DNA of 64,000 nucleotides, from NCBI GenBank assembly GCA_025024175.1, contig QCXZ01000001.1:34404942-34468941 (forward strand), given 5' to 3'. Under the pieces are notes generated by a model. That model ran no database searches. It saw only the letters and a list, made by a program, of their open reading frames with translations, and was not told the origin of the DNA. Below are positions 34,438 through 47,200 of the stretch, piece after piece. Origin of the DNA: Rhyzopertha dominica (taxonomy: Eukaryota > Arthropoda > Insecta > Coleoptera > Bostrichidae). Numbering within the stretch: the stretch's first letter is position 1; every line of letters begins with the position of its first letter. The position numbers were made by a program, and so were the translations under genes.

Positions 34438-35674
34438 AGCTGTGGTCGAATTGTGTTTAACCTCGGCTTTTATTTTATTGCGCTTTAGTTTTTTGGCATG
34501 TCCTTTGTTGATTGAACCTCTTCCAGTGCGCTCTTGTCTCTATTCCATATATATTTCTTCCCATCCACGGTTATTTTGTGATAACCATACCATACATTTT
34601 TTCCTTTACTTCTTTCTTCGTGGGCTATTTTCCTAATACTTCTATCTATATCTCTTTCCTCAGGAGTCAAATCGTTGTTTATGAATATCTTTTTATCCTT
34701 TAAACCCTTTAACTTTTGCTTATTTTTCATCACCTTCAATTTATCCTCCTTTGTGTTCAACTCCACTAAGCATATTTTTGATCCCAATTTGTGAGCTGCT
34801 TTTGCTTTAATTTCTAGTCCCATAACATCTCTTACAAGGGTTTCTACTGTTTCCTTTAGGACAGCATTTTCTTCTGTAATTATTTCCATGCCCGTTACAA
34901 CTATATTGTTTTCTCTCTTAGCCTCTTCCAGTTTGTTAATTCTCCAACTCATTGATCTGACCTCTTCTTTCATTTGCATATATTCCTTTTTAATTTCCTT
35001 ATTTTCTTTGATCAGTGTTTCGTTCTCTAATCTTAAGCTTTTTATTTCCTCGGCGAGCTTATTTTGATCCTTTCCCATCTTTTGTACTTCTGCCGTCAAA
35101 CTCTGGACTTGCGTGCTTAAGTTTGACATCATATTTAAGACCTTATCCAGTTTGTCCTCTGAGATGTTGGTTGCTTTGGCTGGCGACCTTTGCGTCTTCT
35201 TACTTTTATAAAACGGGCTTTCTTCTTCCTCCTTATTCCTCTTCTTGCTCCCCTCGTCAGTGGAATAATCGTCACTATCCATATTTTTGCGCGCTGCGCT
35301 CATTTGGCTTCTTATTTTATACAGTTAGTATTTAAAAATTTCGCGCGCACGACCTTGACAAACGCCAACTCCAGCGCTACAACGGTAAGGCCGTCCACCT
35401 CAACAATAAGGCGATCCGAAAAACGCTACTGATAAGATGGCAAACGCGATTTCTCTTTAACTCGGTCTGCAGGAAATGTCAGTCTTGTGGTCTGTATCAA
35501 ATTTATCACTTGTAGTTTTTAATTGTTCACTGTTTCAATTGCTTTGAACTCAAAATACACAATCACAATTCCCTTTCTAGTGTGTTTTGGAACTTGTAAT
35601 AGCCCGATTTTCGAGTTATATTACGCAGCTCGCTATACACACGTCCGGTCGTCAAGAACACCCGCTACACTCTC
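31403..35674 (-). mobile_element. Nearly full-length two-ORF LINE inserted in the satellite
   Basis: On the minus strand the element has a 5' leader (about 35304-35674), ORF1 (35303-34485), ORF2 (34437 to 31402) and an AT-repeat tail. Satellite sequence lies on both sides. The flanks attgcatcgactctaatg and aatggatcgtctctgata are alike, but since both are satellite this cannot be taken as a clean target duplication. ORF2 has AP endonuclease and reverse transcriptase. The clade was not assigned. Confidence 0.9.
34485..35303 (-). CDS. LINE ORF1: coiled-coil RNA-binding protein
   Basis: This intact 272-codon frame lies upstream of ORF2 with a 47-bp gap. Its N-terminus is acidic/basic and low-complexity (residues 1-45). 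A long heptad-patterned coiled coil follows (about 50-130; QSLTAEVQKMGKDQNKLAEE). After that comes a compact domain beginning ENNIVVTGM, with KICLVELNTKEDKLKVMKNK and KKIFINNDLTPEE, resembling the RRM-like part of L1-type ORF1 proteins. Such proteins trimerise and coat the element RNA. The Met at 35303 is the only good start, and the frame has no lesion. Confidence 0.85.
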   Translation of the reverse strand: MSAARKNMDSDDYSTDEGSKKRNKEEEESPFYKSKKTQRSPAKATNISEDKLDKVLNMMSNLSTQVQSLTAEVQKMGKDQNKLAEEIKSLRLENETLIKENKEIKKEYMQMKEEVRSMSWRINKLEEAKRENNIVVTGMEIITEENAVLKETVETLVRDVMGLEIKAKAAHKLGSKICLVELNTKEDKLKVMKNKQKLKGLKDKKIFINNDLTPEERDIDRSIRKIAHEERSKGKNVWYGYHKITVDGKKYIWNRDKSALEEVQSTKDMPKN

Positions 35675-35957
35675 AATGGATCGTCTCTGATATAACTAGT
35701 TTGACCAATTGTGCCTTTTAATGGTCGTCTTCGTTTCCGATCTGCTATAATGAAACAACTGTTTGCAGAATGCATAAGAGGATGCGGTATTAAAGTGAAT
35801 GCATGGTCTCTAATATATTGCTAGTTTAACCAATTGTATCTATCACTTGTAGTCGCTGTCTCCGATATGCTATAATGAAGCATCTGTTTCCAGAATGCAT
35901 AAGAGGATGCTGTATTAAAGTGAATGTATCGTCTCTAATATTCTTAGTTTTACCAAT
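35675..35957 (-). repeat. 123-bp satellite, remnant beyond the LINE
   Basis: About 2.3 reversed units continue on the far side of the LINE, showing that it inserted near the array's right edge. The satellite ends at about 35957 in taccaat, followed by unrelated AT-rich sequence. Confidence 0.9.
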
Positions 35958-36074
35958 AATATAAATTATATTGTTTCCTTATTCCACTCCACAGCCTCCT
36001 AGATGTAAACGTAAATTCTGATTAAATTACTAAAAAAAATGAATAATTCAAAAATTAGTAAAAATATACCTCTA

Positions 36075-36170
36075 ACAATGTATATATTTTTTTTAATCAG
36101 AAGAAATAGGTTTCAACCATAGCAAAGCCAAGCATGGTTTCAATTTAAAAAATGCAAGATTGTGTTGATA
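36075..36170 (-). repeat. Interspersed repeat family R, partial copy
   Basis: The sequence ttaatcagaagaaatagg, then ttcaaccatagcaaagcca, is the reverse complement of the right end of the copies at 4070 and 42100. Only the last ~90 bp is present. Confidence 0.6.
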
Positions 36171-36531
36171 TCTAGCATATGTTTCAAAACATTATTTCAG
36201 TATTTGATATTTGGTATCACTTATCTGAAAAAGACGGCTTGCAGTGTCAAAGAGAGTGTTATGGTAGCTGCTCTGAATCTTATACCAATAAAATAGAAGT
36301 TGAATGAGAACATACCTTAAATTATCTAATTTTGAACACTGAGGATGCATTCGTGCAACAGATAAGAGAAGCAGCTTACAAAATCTTGCAAAATACCAAA
36401 CCTATAAGCGGCCAGAAAAAATAGATGACTTATGTCACACACCTCACATACTGTCTTTCAAAGGCAGTGTATCTCAAGGATACAAATAATCATCATAAGA
36501 AAAATATACCTTTACAAAACTTATTACCATC

Positions 36532-36643
36532 TCAAGAATACCTGATCCTTAAATTATTATTAAAGTCGAGTATAATATCACATCACCTCAGGAATACCTG
36601 GTCCTTTAATTGTTATTGAAGTTTAGTATAATCACTCCATGCA
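36532..36643. repeat. 56-bp imperfect tandem duplication
   Basis: tcaagaatacctgatcctta at 36532 recurs as tcaggaatacctggtccttt at 36588, and the similarity runs on to tataat. Two copies only. Confidence 0.6.
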
Positions 36644-39170
36644 ACAGAATGGTTTTAAAGTTATTATGTTTCATGTAATAAAGTAGTACAACTGTAGATC
36701 ATAGTATGATTAGTGTTGCAAAATTGACACTGTCTTTCACGAAATTTACACCACCCTTAGTATATAAGAAATGCAATATTTGCTAATATTTTTGCTTGTG
36801 TATATTTCTATAAAATTTGAATATGACAGCGGCATTTTCTGTCTTTTTTTTTACTAAAACATACCCCTGTTTTAAGAAATAAAAAAGACAATTTTGAAAT
36901 AGTTTCAAGAGTGTGCGGTAATAATTATCGTATTTTGGTGATTGATGACACGAGCAGACCGAATTCAAATTTAGCTAGCCCATACATCTTTTTATTTTAC
37001 TAGTCTATAATGAACAAAAATCGCAAGCGTAAAAATAACTAGTAACATAAATTTATAGTCAGAAAACATTTTTCATTATAGCTTAGCAAAATATTAAAAC
37101 AAAATCCTTTGCATATGCAGGGGTTGCTTGGCATTCACTCACAGCAACATCGAAGGCCATTGTTTCACCAGTAGTGTGCATCTTCAATCGACAATTAATG
37201 TTGACAGAGAAATGCCCTGTGGCCTTAAAAGTTATTTGGAAATATATCTAGTAGGTAATATTCATGAATACTTCGAATTAGTCCACTAGTACAGAAATTA
37301 AGCCATTTCAGCAATACAGCATCATCCATCAGCAGGTCTGCTACTTCTCCACCGTTAAACGTAGTTAGCTTAATAAAGGAAAGGGAATTCAATAATCCGC
37401 TATCAAAACAGAAAAATAAAACAATTTATATTTGTTGGTAATTACGATACAATGTTTTATACAATAAAAATTACTCAGATAGTAACAAAAACTTAAATTT
37501 ACGGTAAGTACCCTAAAATAATAACATTGACGATTTTGCAACAAAGAAAGAAAATAGTCAATAACAAAATCATATCACTCTTACAATTCAAGGCACTACA
37601 TCAATCTATATGATATACATATTAGCTTATAAAACTTAACTTGTACTTAGATTGCCCAGTAAAAATTAACATTTGTAATCAGCAAATCATGACACACATC
37701 TTGACTATTAATCCATAAGGCAGTTGCTTGCATTGCACATTTAATCAGACTTAATGGCTGTTTAATTGCTTCATTCATGTTAAAACCTAAAATGTGCGTC
37801 AGTTTAAGCCTTGTATGAATATTAAAAGTCAGTCAGCCTTATGAAGAATTAGGCAGAAAGTTTTGCCTTAGTTTGGACAGAATTGGTAAGTGTTATGGTA
37901 ACTAATGTATTTGGTTAGAATGTACGTCACTCTGTCATATCGTTGCTGGTAATACCTTTTGTCCATAACTCACTAACACTAAAACTTACGAAGTGTATTT
38001 AGTTTCCATAGCAATGCATAAGTGCATTCCAAAATACAGCTATTGGGCTGTTGGATGTGTTTATTTTGCGAGCACAGAGTATGTTCAGTTGCGGAAATAA
38101 GATGCCTGGCGTCTCCTTCATATGTTTTACAATACCCATTACCGAAGATTATTAACAAAAATTTTTATACACTTACAATAGGCACATATTGTATTTATTA
38201 TAATAGTCACATTATTGCTGAAAAACATTCTGATAGTGTAATGCAACTTATACTTTCGTTATTAATTTGAAATTGACACATTTAGGGCATTTAATAAGTG
38301 AGAGATAATCTCTTGTTTTAAAGAGTTTTAAAATTGTAAAAGGGAAGCCGAAGCATAATTAACAGTTTTTGAAAACTCGTACCAAACCACAAGCTAAAAA
38401 TACTATGCTGGTATATTTGAAATTAATAATATGTAGAAGTAAATAATTACTAAGAAATTTTATGCTACTAAAAAGCATAATGATTTAGTTTATTGACAAA
38501 TATTGTGTACTGTAGAACTGCACAGCAAATCTACAAACTTGTATTGACAATTTCATAAAACAAAACCAGTCAAATGATGACAATGTTGATTATAATACTG
38601 TTTACAAAACAATAAAGGTAAATGTATATTATTTTATTTATAGGGTGTGAATTAATATCTACTCACTTTACTCTAAATAAGATGGATATGTATTTTAAGA
38701 TGCATTTGTTTGAATGAGGAATCTATTGAAAAGCCTCTTTTAAGTGTATTAATTATGTCGTGCATTTTACAAAATAAGAAATGGCATAATGAATCTGTAC
38801 TACTTGTTTTTGGATCTAGTTTTAAATCATGCATTTAAGTTAAAAACCAACAATTATGCTTAATGATTAGTGATCGAAGTTAATTGCTAATTGGTAAATT
38901 AAATGCTGACTATAGCTCTTGAATGTATTATTGCCATAGCCTATTAGCACGTTAAACATTTTGCTTAGCTACCCATCGATTTACTTTTTATGTCTGTTGT
39001 TATTTTTCAATATCATTAGTTTTGGTAACATTGTAACAATTCAAACTTGATGAATTAAAAATGCCATCATCTGTTTACATGAAATATTTTACGTGACATT
39101 TGACTTTGTGAGTAAAAGCATTAAGTGAGCATCACATCCATTTTAGGCTACATCGGACATCCGCCTTTCA
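36644..39170. other. 3' flank of Mondo, no gene seen
   Basis: About 2.5 kb of AT-rich sequence downstream of Mondo contains no supported coding exon, RNA gene or element. Open frames here are short and lack protein-like composition. Part could be a long 3' untranslated region. Confidence 0.4.
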
Positions 39171-39176
39171 TTTATT
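39171..39176 (-). terminator. Candidate polyadenylation signal of Mondo
   Basis: AATAAA on the minus strand lies about 257 bases past the Mondo stop codon. It is the first such hexamer noticed downstream, but AT-rich sequence makes chance matches common. Confidence 0.3.
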
Positions 39177-39432
39177 GTTGTACTGATCGTAATGCTGAGA
39201 ACTGCTGAGCAGATATCAAATAACCTACTTATTTTGATATGCCTTTTTGTTTTCATTCCAAGCAAATTAGTATTGCGGTTGACTGACTTATAACATTCAA
39301 ACAACATTTTAAACATATACTGCTGCACATCTAGATTAGTTCTCTGGGGCACATCATGCCATGGCAAGATGCTGTTTCACAGTCACTTAATTTGTACAAT
39401 ACAAATGCATGTATTGCATTAACTACCTAATG

Positions 39433-42400
39433 CTAGAGACGAGACGGATTGTTGGAGGCCACTGCTTGTCGAGCTTCCTCTGGTAACCTTTCTGGCTCAG
39501 ATAAAATATCTGTTCTTGTGCACAGGTAACGAAAAGAATTTAAAACAACTGTAAAAAAAATAAGTTAGACAATTAGAATTTAACGGTTAAGTTTTTTAAA
39601 GATATATTATAAAGCGTAAACATGCAGATTTTTTCTTTGCTGGTTGATGTAACCACTATATAGGGTGCGCCACTTAAAACTCGTATTTTCGCTATCTTTT
39701 TAGGTACAACATTAAGTTATATATGAAATTGTAGGTCTTTCTAAAATCTTTAAAAATAGAATATTGGGTGTCCAAAAATTTTTTTGTTAATTATCATATT
39801 TTGCAAATAAAGTTAATTTTTATAAATATTTTTTAACCTTACCCCGTATAATAAATATTGCTTTATAGTTGGATGCCGCCTTTTATTTTCTTCAATTTGT
39901 GTCTTTACCATGTATACATAATTTTTACTCCTTCTTAGTGAAAAACAAGAAAAACTAGTCGCCGCCATTTTTGTTAATAGGGTTGTTCAAAATTTTTTAA
40001 GTGTTATTTTAGTAGCTTATTAAGGTACAAATTATACCTGCATACCCATCCAACTAAGAAACAATATTTATTATACGAATAAAAAATATTTACAAAAATT
40101 AACTTTAAAAAGAAAAAAATATTTTTTGGACGCCCACTAAGCTANCTTTAAAAAGTTTAAAAAGGCCTACAATTTGACATATAACTTAAGGTTGTACCTA
40201 AAAAAATTAAGAAAATACGAGCCTGGGGAGTTTTAGGTGGCGGACCCTGGATATTGAAAATATGTCATACTTCTCTTAAATGCAAAATTCCGTCCTAAGC
40301 TGAACCTGAGATAATTAAAAAATTAGCTGTCTCAACCAGATGTTAGAGCATTACATTGTTTCTTGCTGATCATGGCTGACCAGATAATTTGAACAACAAA
40401 AAACTCTCAGTTGTTTTTCTTCATTTTATAAGCAAACTATACCTACATTCTGAAAGCTTAAAAATAGTAAATCAGAATCTGTCAAAGCCATCCATACCTG
40501 CTATTTAAAAAAATATTTTTGTTTATCTAATTTATTAAATTTAATATAAAATTCTTCTGAATAGCGTTTAAAAATTCGACCTGAAACGTATATTATTTTT
40601 TTCTGTATCTTATGGTACCAAGATACCATGGAAAACACAGTAAGTTGTGGAAACCCTGTACACTCAGCTTAACTGATAATGAGACAAGCTAATCGGTGTG
40701 CATGGCAGGCTGTGTCTTATTATCCATGAGCCCGGCTGTATAAGTGGATTTTGTTTGTCAAAATAGCATACTCTAACTTTCGTGTTGTATGTGAGACAAC
40801 TCTTTATTAACTAATTTTGGACAGCATTCTTATACACACATTTGTTGTTACTTTTGCAATCTTTAACAATCCAGCAAGAAAAATAACCTTCCGCTAGGCT
40901 TATAGTCTGGATTATAATGTAAGTACAATAAAACAAAGCATTTCTCAATTTACAGTTGTAGCTTACCTGGCCTGAGATCTACTAAAGTACAGTGCTGTTC
41001 AATCCACAGCAGCGTGGATCTATATAAGTCCTCCATGCTAGAGGTGGATACAAAATTATTAAATGAAGCCAGTAGAGGTTTGAACAAGAGACTAAACTGT
41101 AAATATGTGTTAAGGAAAGGTCTGTGCAATATTTCACTGGGATAAGCAAGTAAAGGATACAATCCAAAATTTCCAATTTTCCATAGTTCTGACACGAACA
41201 TACTCATCAAACATTTCTTGCATTTTACTGTCTTTCCTTCTTGAAACTGGAGCTCCTGTTGCTGGTAAAAGTGACTGGCAATTACTAAAATAAAAACAGT
41301 GTAAATAGCTTAAATGAGTAATCACGGAAATTGCAACTTTTTTTAATTTTTTTTACAAACTATAGGCATTCTCTATAATAATAAAAATAGAATTGACATA
41401 AATAATATGACAATTCAGATTACAATTTTCAAACGTACAAATATGAAATAATGAGCAGACTTTATTAAAATATTAAATCTATCAAAAATACAGCAAATAA
41501 ACCTAATAAGCCATTTCCATTTTTCACAGAACTACTAGAGAGACAACAAAAATAAGGAAGACTTTCGCTTTGTGCTTGTTACATAGACCCGAACTCATTT
41601 GAACATGTAAAGATTATGTTCGGACTATCATAGAAAATACATCTAGATACCATCCATAGAATATATCTTTCATGTGTCAGAATGCTATTTGATATTCAGC
41701 TTAACTGCAAAAAAATCTTCCACATGGATCTATGATAGTTGGGTAAAATCTGCTACGATATACATAATTTTATGTGAAGATTAGTAATTTATTAAAAGTC
41801 ATGGTATATGAACACATTTGACATAAAATCTATTGTTTTCTAGAAATTAATGTACAGTTGAATATATGAAGTATCTGAGATAAAATGCAGGTAACCAATG
41901 ATTAAAACAATTGCAGTCTGATAATGCTTCAGTAACTCTCATAACTAGGCTTCAGATAGTTATGCATTTGCATATGTACAGGATGTCCCATTTTCATTGT
42001 AAATGTAGGGTAGGTATCTTGGTAACTATGTTATGAGGTTGTAGTTTTAACATTGGTGTATTACTTTTTTGTTGTGAGTTCAGCTATATCATCACCATTT
42101 TTGTATCGTCTTTTGTTTCAAAGCAATAGCCAACTTTTGAATAATGTAACATTTCTTCAGTTCTCAATATCTCAATTGGATATGTAGATACAAAAGACTG
42201 TGGAGACATTTTTTATAGATAAATTTTATTCTGAATCCAGTGGCATTCTCAGAATTTTTTTAGGGGGTCACGTTGAAATATAACTCAAAATTGCATTTTT
42301 TTAAATATAAACCATAGTTGGCTTTACTATGGTTGAAAAGACCTACTTTTTCTGATTAAGAAGAGGTATACATTGTTAGGTTAATATTTTTACTAATTTT

Positions 42401-44277
42401 GGTATTATTCAAATTTTTGTAATATTTAAGGAGTTTTAAGTTTTTCGTCAAAATGGATGTAAATAATTTGACGTTAAACCATGCATTGGTACTTATCTCC
42501 AATAAACAATAAAAATTGTCACTAGTTACATCGCTTCCTAGGTTACCAATAAAAAAATGCTGCACGAGCATCTTTAGGCTTCACCTTTTTCTCCAGTCTT
42601 AGTCAAAATTTTCATGTCGAATTTTGAAAAAAAACTTCTTATGATAATTTTTTTATTTGGATAGGAACTGACAGGCAGTTGGGTGGCTTTTTAAATTCTT
42701 AAACTCAATAAACAAAAAGATTCAATTTACCACAGAGAAACAAAAGGATGGAGTTCTTATTTTTCGTACTATGTCAGTAATAAACAATAAAATTGAATTT
42801 GAAATTTATGGGATATCCACACAGTCAAATGTTAAAATCCAGACTAGCTCAAGTCAATCATTGCAAATTGAGCATTCCAAGTTCTATAGTTTAATAAACA
42901 GACTACTATACCACTTAGAAAAAAACAGCTTTTTGGATTAGAATTGACAACAATTAAACAGTTAGGCCCGGTTGCACAAACATGGATCCGGGTTTAATCC
43001 GTGGTCGTTGCTTGTTATGCCTTTAACAATGGATACGTCACAAAAATTGTGGACCAAATACTTAAAAAACAATATAAAGCTAGAACACAAAGAATGCAGT
43101 ACAATGCTAATAAAGAACATATTTTCACGATTGTGAATTATGTTAGAATTTTAAATGTTTGTGTTAAAAATAGGCTCAATACATTCGTAATAAAAGCAAC
43201 TGAAGTAAGTAAATAAGTGTCAAAATCCATTACTTTGAACAAAAGCGGTATTTACCAACTAAAATACATGCAGTGTGATATCGTATATGTAGGACTATCA
43301 GGTAGAGCCATTAAAAATAGAATTAAAGCACACATTGCAAATATAAATTCAAACAAAAGTACAGCAAGTCTTGCTGACCATTGCATAAAAAATAATCAAT
43401 GCTTAGATGAAAACAACATCAAAGTCTTACATTTGCAAAGAAAAGGTAAAAAAATTAAACCTTTTGGAACATTTTTATAAATTAAAAAAGCTCAACATCA
43501 GAAAAAGCAATGCAAATATGCGAAAAGAAATACCCATGTTCAATACGCCTTTGATATGCCAAAATTATGAAGGATATTTTTACAACTAATCTTTTCAACT
43601 TCTGTAAAAATAAGGGACATAAATAAAATTCTGCAGATTCAGGCTTAGTATAATGTTGTTTACTCTTTAAGAATGAACGGTAGATCAAAACAACCATTTC
43701 AGTTATCTGATAAATTAGTGAAACAAAGCATATACATTTTTAAAAAATCAGCTTGTTTTCAAGCTAAGTAACTGATTCAAAATGATTCACAATGAGTGCA
43801 TTTTTGAAACCATTCAGCAGGAACAATTTCATTTATTTATCAAGCTACATACCTAATCGATGTATTCAAAGTTTCTATTTGCTGACGTAAGCTATCCATT
43901 TCTTCCTTCAGTTGGCTGCGTTCTGCTCTAAGTTGTCGAATATATTCTGCCCCTTTCTGCAGCATAGCTGCTTTGCTCAACTAGAATAAACATTTATTAA
44001 GAAATGAATATTCACACGTTTTCAAGAATCATACTTTGGCATTTGGGTTTTGATGTAAATGTGGTATTAGAGAGTGTATCATGTCAAACCCATTTTTTAT
44101 GTTGTATCTCCTCTTTTGTTCCGCATGTATGTGACCGGCCCTTCGCTGATCTCTATGTGGATTTTCTCTGTTAGGTGAGCCCAGTGATCCTTGCGATGAG
44201 GTAGGCGAATTTAAACCCTGAGAACTGTTCGTGTCCAAAACTGGACTGCTTGAATTACTAAGTGAACTGATGATCAA
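39433..44277 (-). CDS. Mondo: Mondo bHLH-Zip and C-terminal dimerisation domain (last five exons)
   Basis: Exon 44035-44277 has the basic region and helix 1 (HIHAEQKRRYNIKNGFDMIH), including the H..E..RR residues that contact E-box DNA. Exon 43853-43980 has helix 2 and the zipper (LSKAAMLQKGAEYIRQLRAE). Exons 41161-41284 and 40967-41096 give the cytoplasmic-retention/dimerisation domain (RTMENWKFWI, then FSLLFKPLLASFNNFVSTSS). They are joined across a 64-bp intron (41097-41160) whose removal restores the family sequence exactly. The last exon reads ILSEPERLPEEARQAV and the stop. Confidence 0.95.
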
Positions 44278-47200
44278 CTGCAAATAATCAAAGTAAAATT
44301 ACTATAAACTGAAGATGTTTGTTCAACTAACCGGATCACTAAAGTTTGATTGTACTGTGTTGTTGACAGGTGCTGTGATGATTAGTGTTGCTGTTGTAGA
44401 ATTGGGCTGTGGCAGTATTGGTACCGGTGAGCTTTCTTCTTTTATCCTTAAGGGACAAGAATGTTGTTCTTGAGAAACATTCAATGGCTGACTTCGAGGA
44501 AAGATTGTGTTCGAATTATCACTAGCTGAAAATGTAAGGAAAAAGGAACTTTTATATCATCTTTAGTTTAACATATCCACTCTACTTGCATCGAACAGCA
44601 TGAAAAGCTTACATAACAGTAAATTTTACAGTTTTTCATTATTAATTTTTCAACAAGACATTTGAATATTTTTAGATATCTCACACATATAAAGTAATAA
44701 ACATTAAAAATTCAAATTAACATATATATATATTTAAGTTTTATTTAATTTATCTCGTCTTCCTCAGGAACTATAATACAATTACAATACATACATTTAT
44801 TAAATTTCAAATAAACTATAATATTTGTATTTTGGAATTGGACATGATTTCCCTGCAACTTATGTTGTCAAATATATAATAAATCACACTAAATTGTAAA
44901 TGTCTATTTTTTAGTTAATATTATTTTGATTTTTATAAATGTGTACCATTTCCAGAAAATATCTTTTATATAAATTTTATTCATTATCTAAAATTTTAAT
45001 ATTTTAAAATCCATAAAATGTTTCTGTTTGTTTCCCCTAATATCACTTTTGAATAAAGATATACGATTTTTTAACTATGTATTGAGGAGTTTGTCGTAAA
45101 TATCTTTTCTTCACATGTAGAACATTTAATGAGCTACTTGCACAAAAAAAAATTATGTGCTCAATTTAATCATTAAGGTCAATAATTACGTGTACAAAGT
45201 ATTTTTGAATTGTCTTTGTTAATAGAGTATTTATTTTGTGTTAAAATTGGAATACATTATCTGCGCGCCAAAACGATCACTGAACCGCTATGACGTCAGA
45301 ATTATCCAAATAAACAAGTTAAAGGGAACGCCGTGCAGCNCTCTGCTTTTAGAGGTCATTGCCACNCGTCAATCGCTGTTCCAGCGTTTATACGTTTGTT
45401 TCCCTTTTGCGGGCGCCGAGTATGCGCATAACAGACTCGATAATAGCGACGTGGACATCGTTTTGATGTCATGTAAAATTTAAAGGGCCAAATGCAATTT
45501 ATAATTAATAATTTTATGCATGTGCATTTTTTTTGCAAGTGTTAACTTTTCGTGTGTGAAATAAACATAATAATGACCATTGAATTTTGAGAGATTTATC
45601 CAAAAATAAAATTAGTGCAAGTAGCACATTTAACATATAAACATTTGAATCATTCATTTTTCTTTCTTTTATCCTTTAATTTACTACATACTTTTTCTAC
45701 ATGTCTGTATTATTTTGATTTATTATAATCCTGTTATTAAATGCCCTTGAATCTCTGAACTGATTATATAGTATTTTTGAACCATTGATTTTGGATAAGA
45801 ATTTTGTATTAATAAATTTTCAGTACTTTTCAATATTTATTAAAATAACCTTTATGAAAAATTTTTAATACAAAATTCTTAACCTTTAATTTCAAATCAG
45901 AATCACTAATCCAAAACAAAGGGCATATTAATACAACAAAAAACGGACATTTCTTTGACAAGACAAAAGAAAATAAACCAACACACTTCACGGCTAAGGC
46001 GGTAATATGTNATTATTTGAAACTTCCAAAAAAAAAAACGCAAATATCTCATAAGCTATTGGTGGCAGATACCAATAACTTCATATCAGCAGAAAAGAAA
46101 ATTTGGTACTGCAATCGACAATGCGAGAATAAATATGGTGTTCTGTTAAAAATAAATAATTATTCATGTCTGAATTAGCAACCCCTGAGAAATGTAGGTG
46201 ATCCCACACAGTACTTTCCTCTTGGAGATTTTTAAAATGATACCTAACACTGCAAATGTCAAATTTTGCACAAAATGTCAAATAACTGCGGAACAGTGCT
46301 ACTTTGACCAAATATAATATTAGCAAATTGACATTTTTTCAGTGTGAAAACGAAAAATGTAATAATAAACAGTGTGTTCCATAATAAACCAGGAAGTTAG
46401 CGTCCACATACGATAGAGGCGGAATCCGCTATCTTAAAAATTTTTTCACCTACTACAGCACTATCAAGTGTTTGTCCAACTTTCATTCTGAAACATTTTT
46501 ATCTATGTTCAACTATGCTTTCGTTATAAACCGCTTAATAATTCATCCTGTTTCCCTTATAGATATTTATAGAAAGTTAGTGCAGATATAAGTATTAAAA
46601 TTTTAAAGCAATTTGACTTTAAAATACATGGGAAATATCAATTTCAAGTAAGTATTTAAGGTAAATTGTACCGTCTTGAAGAAATGTATAGCCCATGCAA
46701 TTTCCCATGTCACTTGACTTTAAATCCACCATAGACAAATTTTGCTCTTTGGAGAAAGACATTCCTAAAAACATTTGCTCTGTGCAGTTGCCAGTTGCAA
46801 CAATATGTTTGCATTAACTGATAAGCAGATATCACTAAACAACGTGCGTCAGAAAATTATGATTTCACAAAGTTTGGTCTGATATTGCTTGGTCATTATT
46901 ATAAGTGATTTTGATTGGAAAGCTTGAAAGCTATCTTTCCCAAATAAATGCTAATAAATCGAAAGAAACACAAGTTTTCATGTTTGTTGCACATCACCCT
47001 CTTCTAAATGTATGTAAAAGTATTTGTGGAAATGTATTGCTAATCAACAGACTCCTTTCTCCCAGGTACTAAAATATTTGCAACTAAGAGCCTAAAACTT
47101 CCCTAGAGCAAAAGTCATGGTCGATTATTGTAAATAAACAATTTTTATATCAGTTTAGTAAAACATTTGTGTATAGTAATTCTGCCTCTTACACAAGGAA

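Noticed and set aside
41134..41325. Continuous reading of Mondo through WKFWIVSFTCLSQ to a stop
   Set aside because: The family sequence is restored only by removing the 64-bp intron at 41097-41160, so the apparent stop is intronic.
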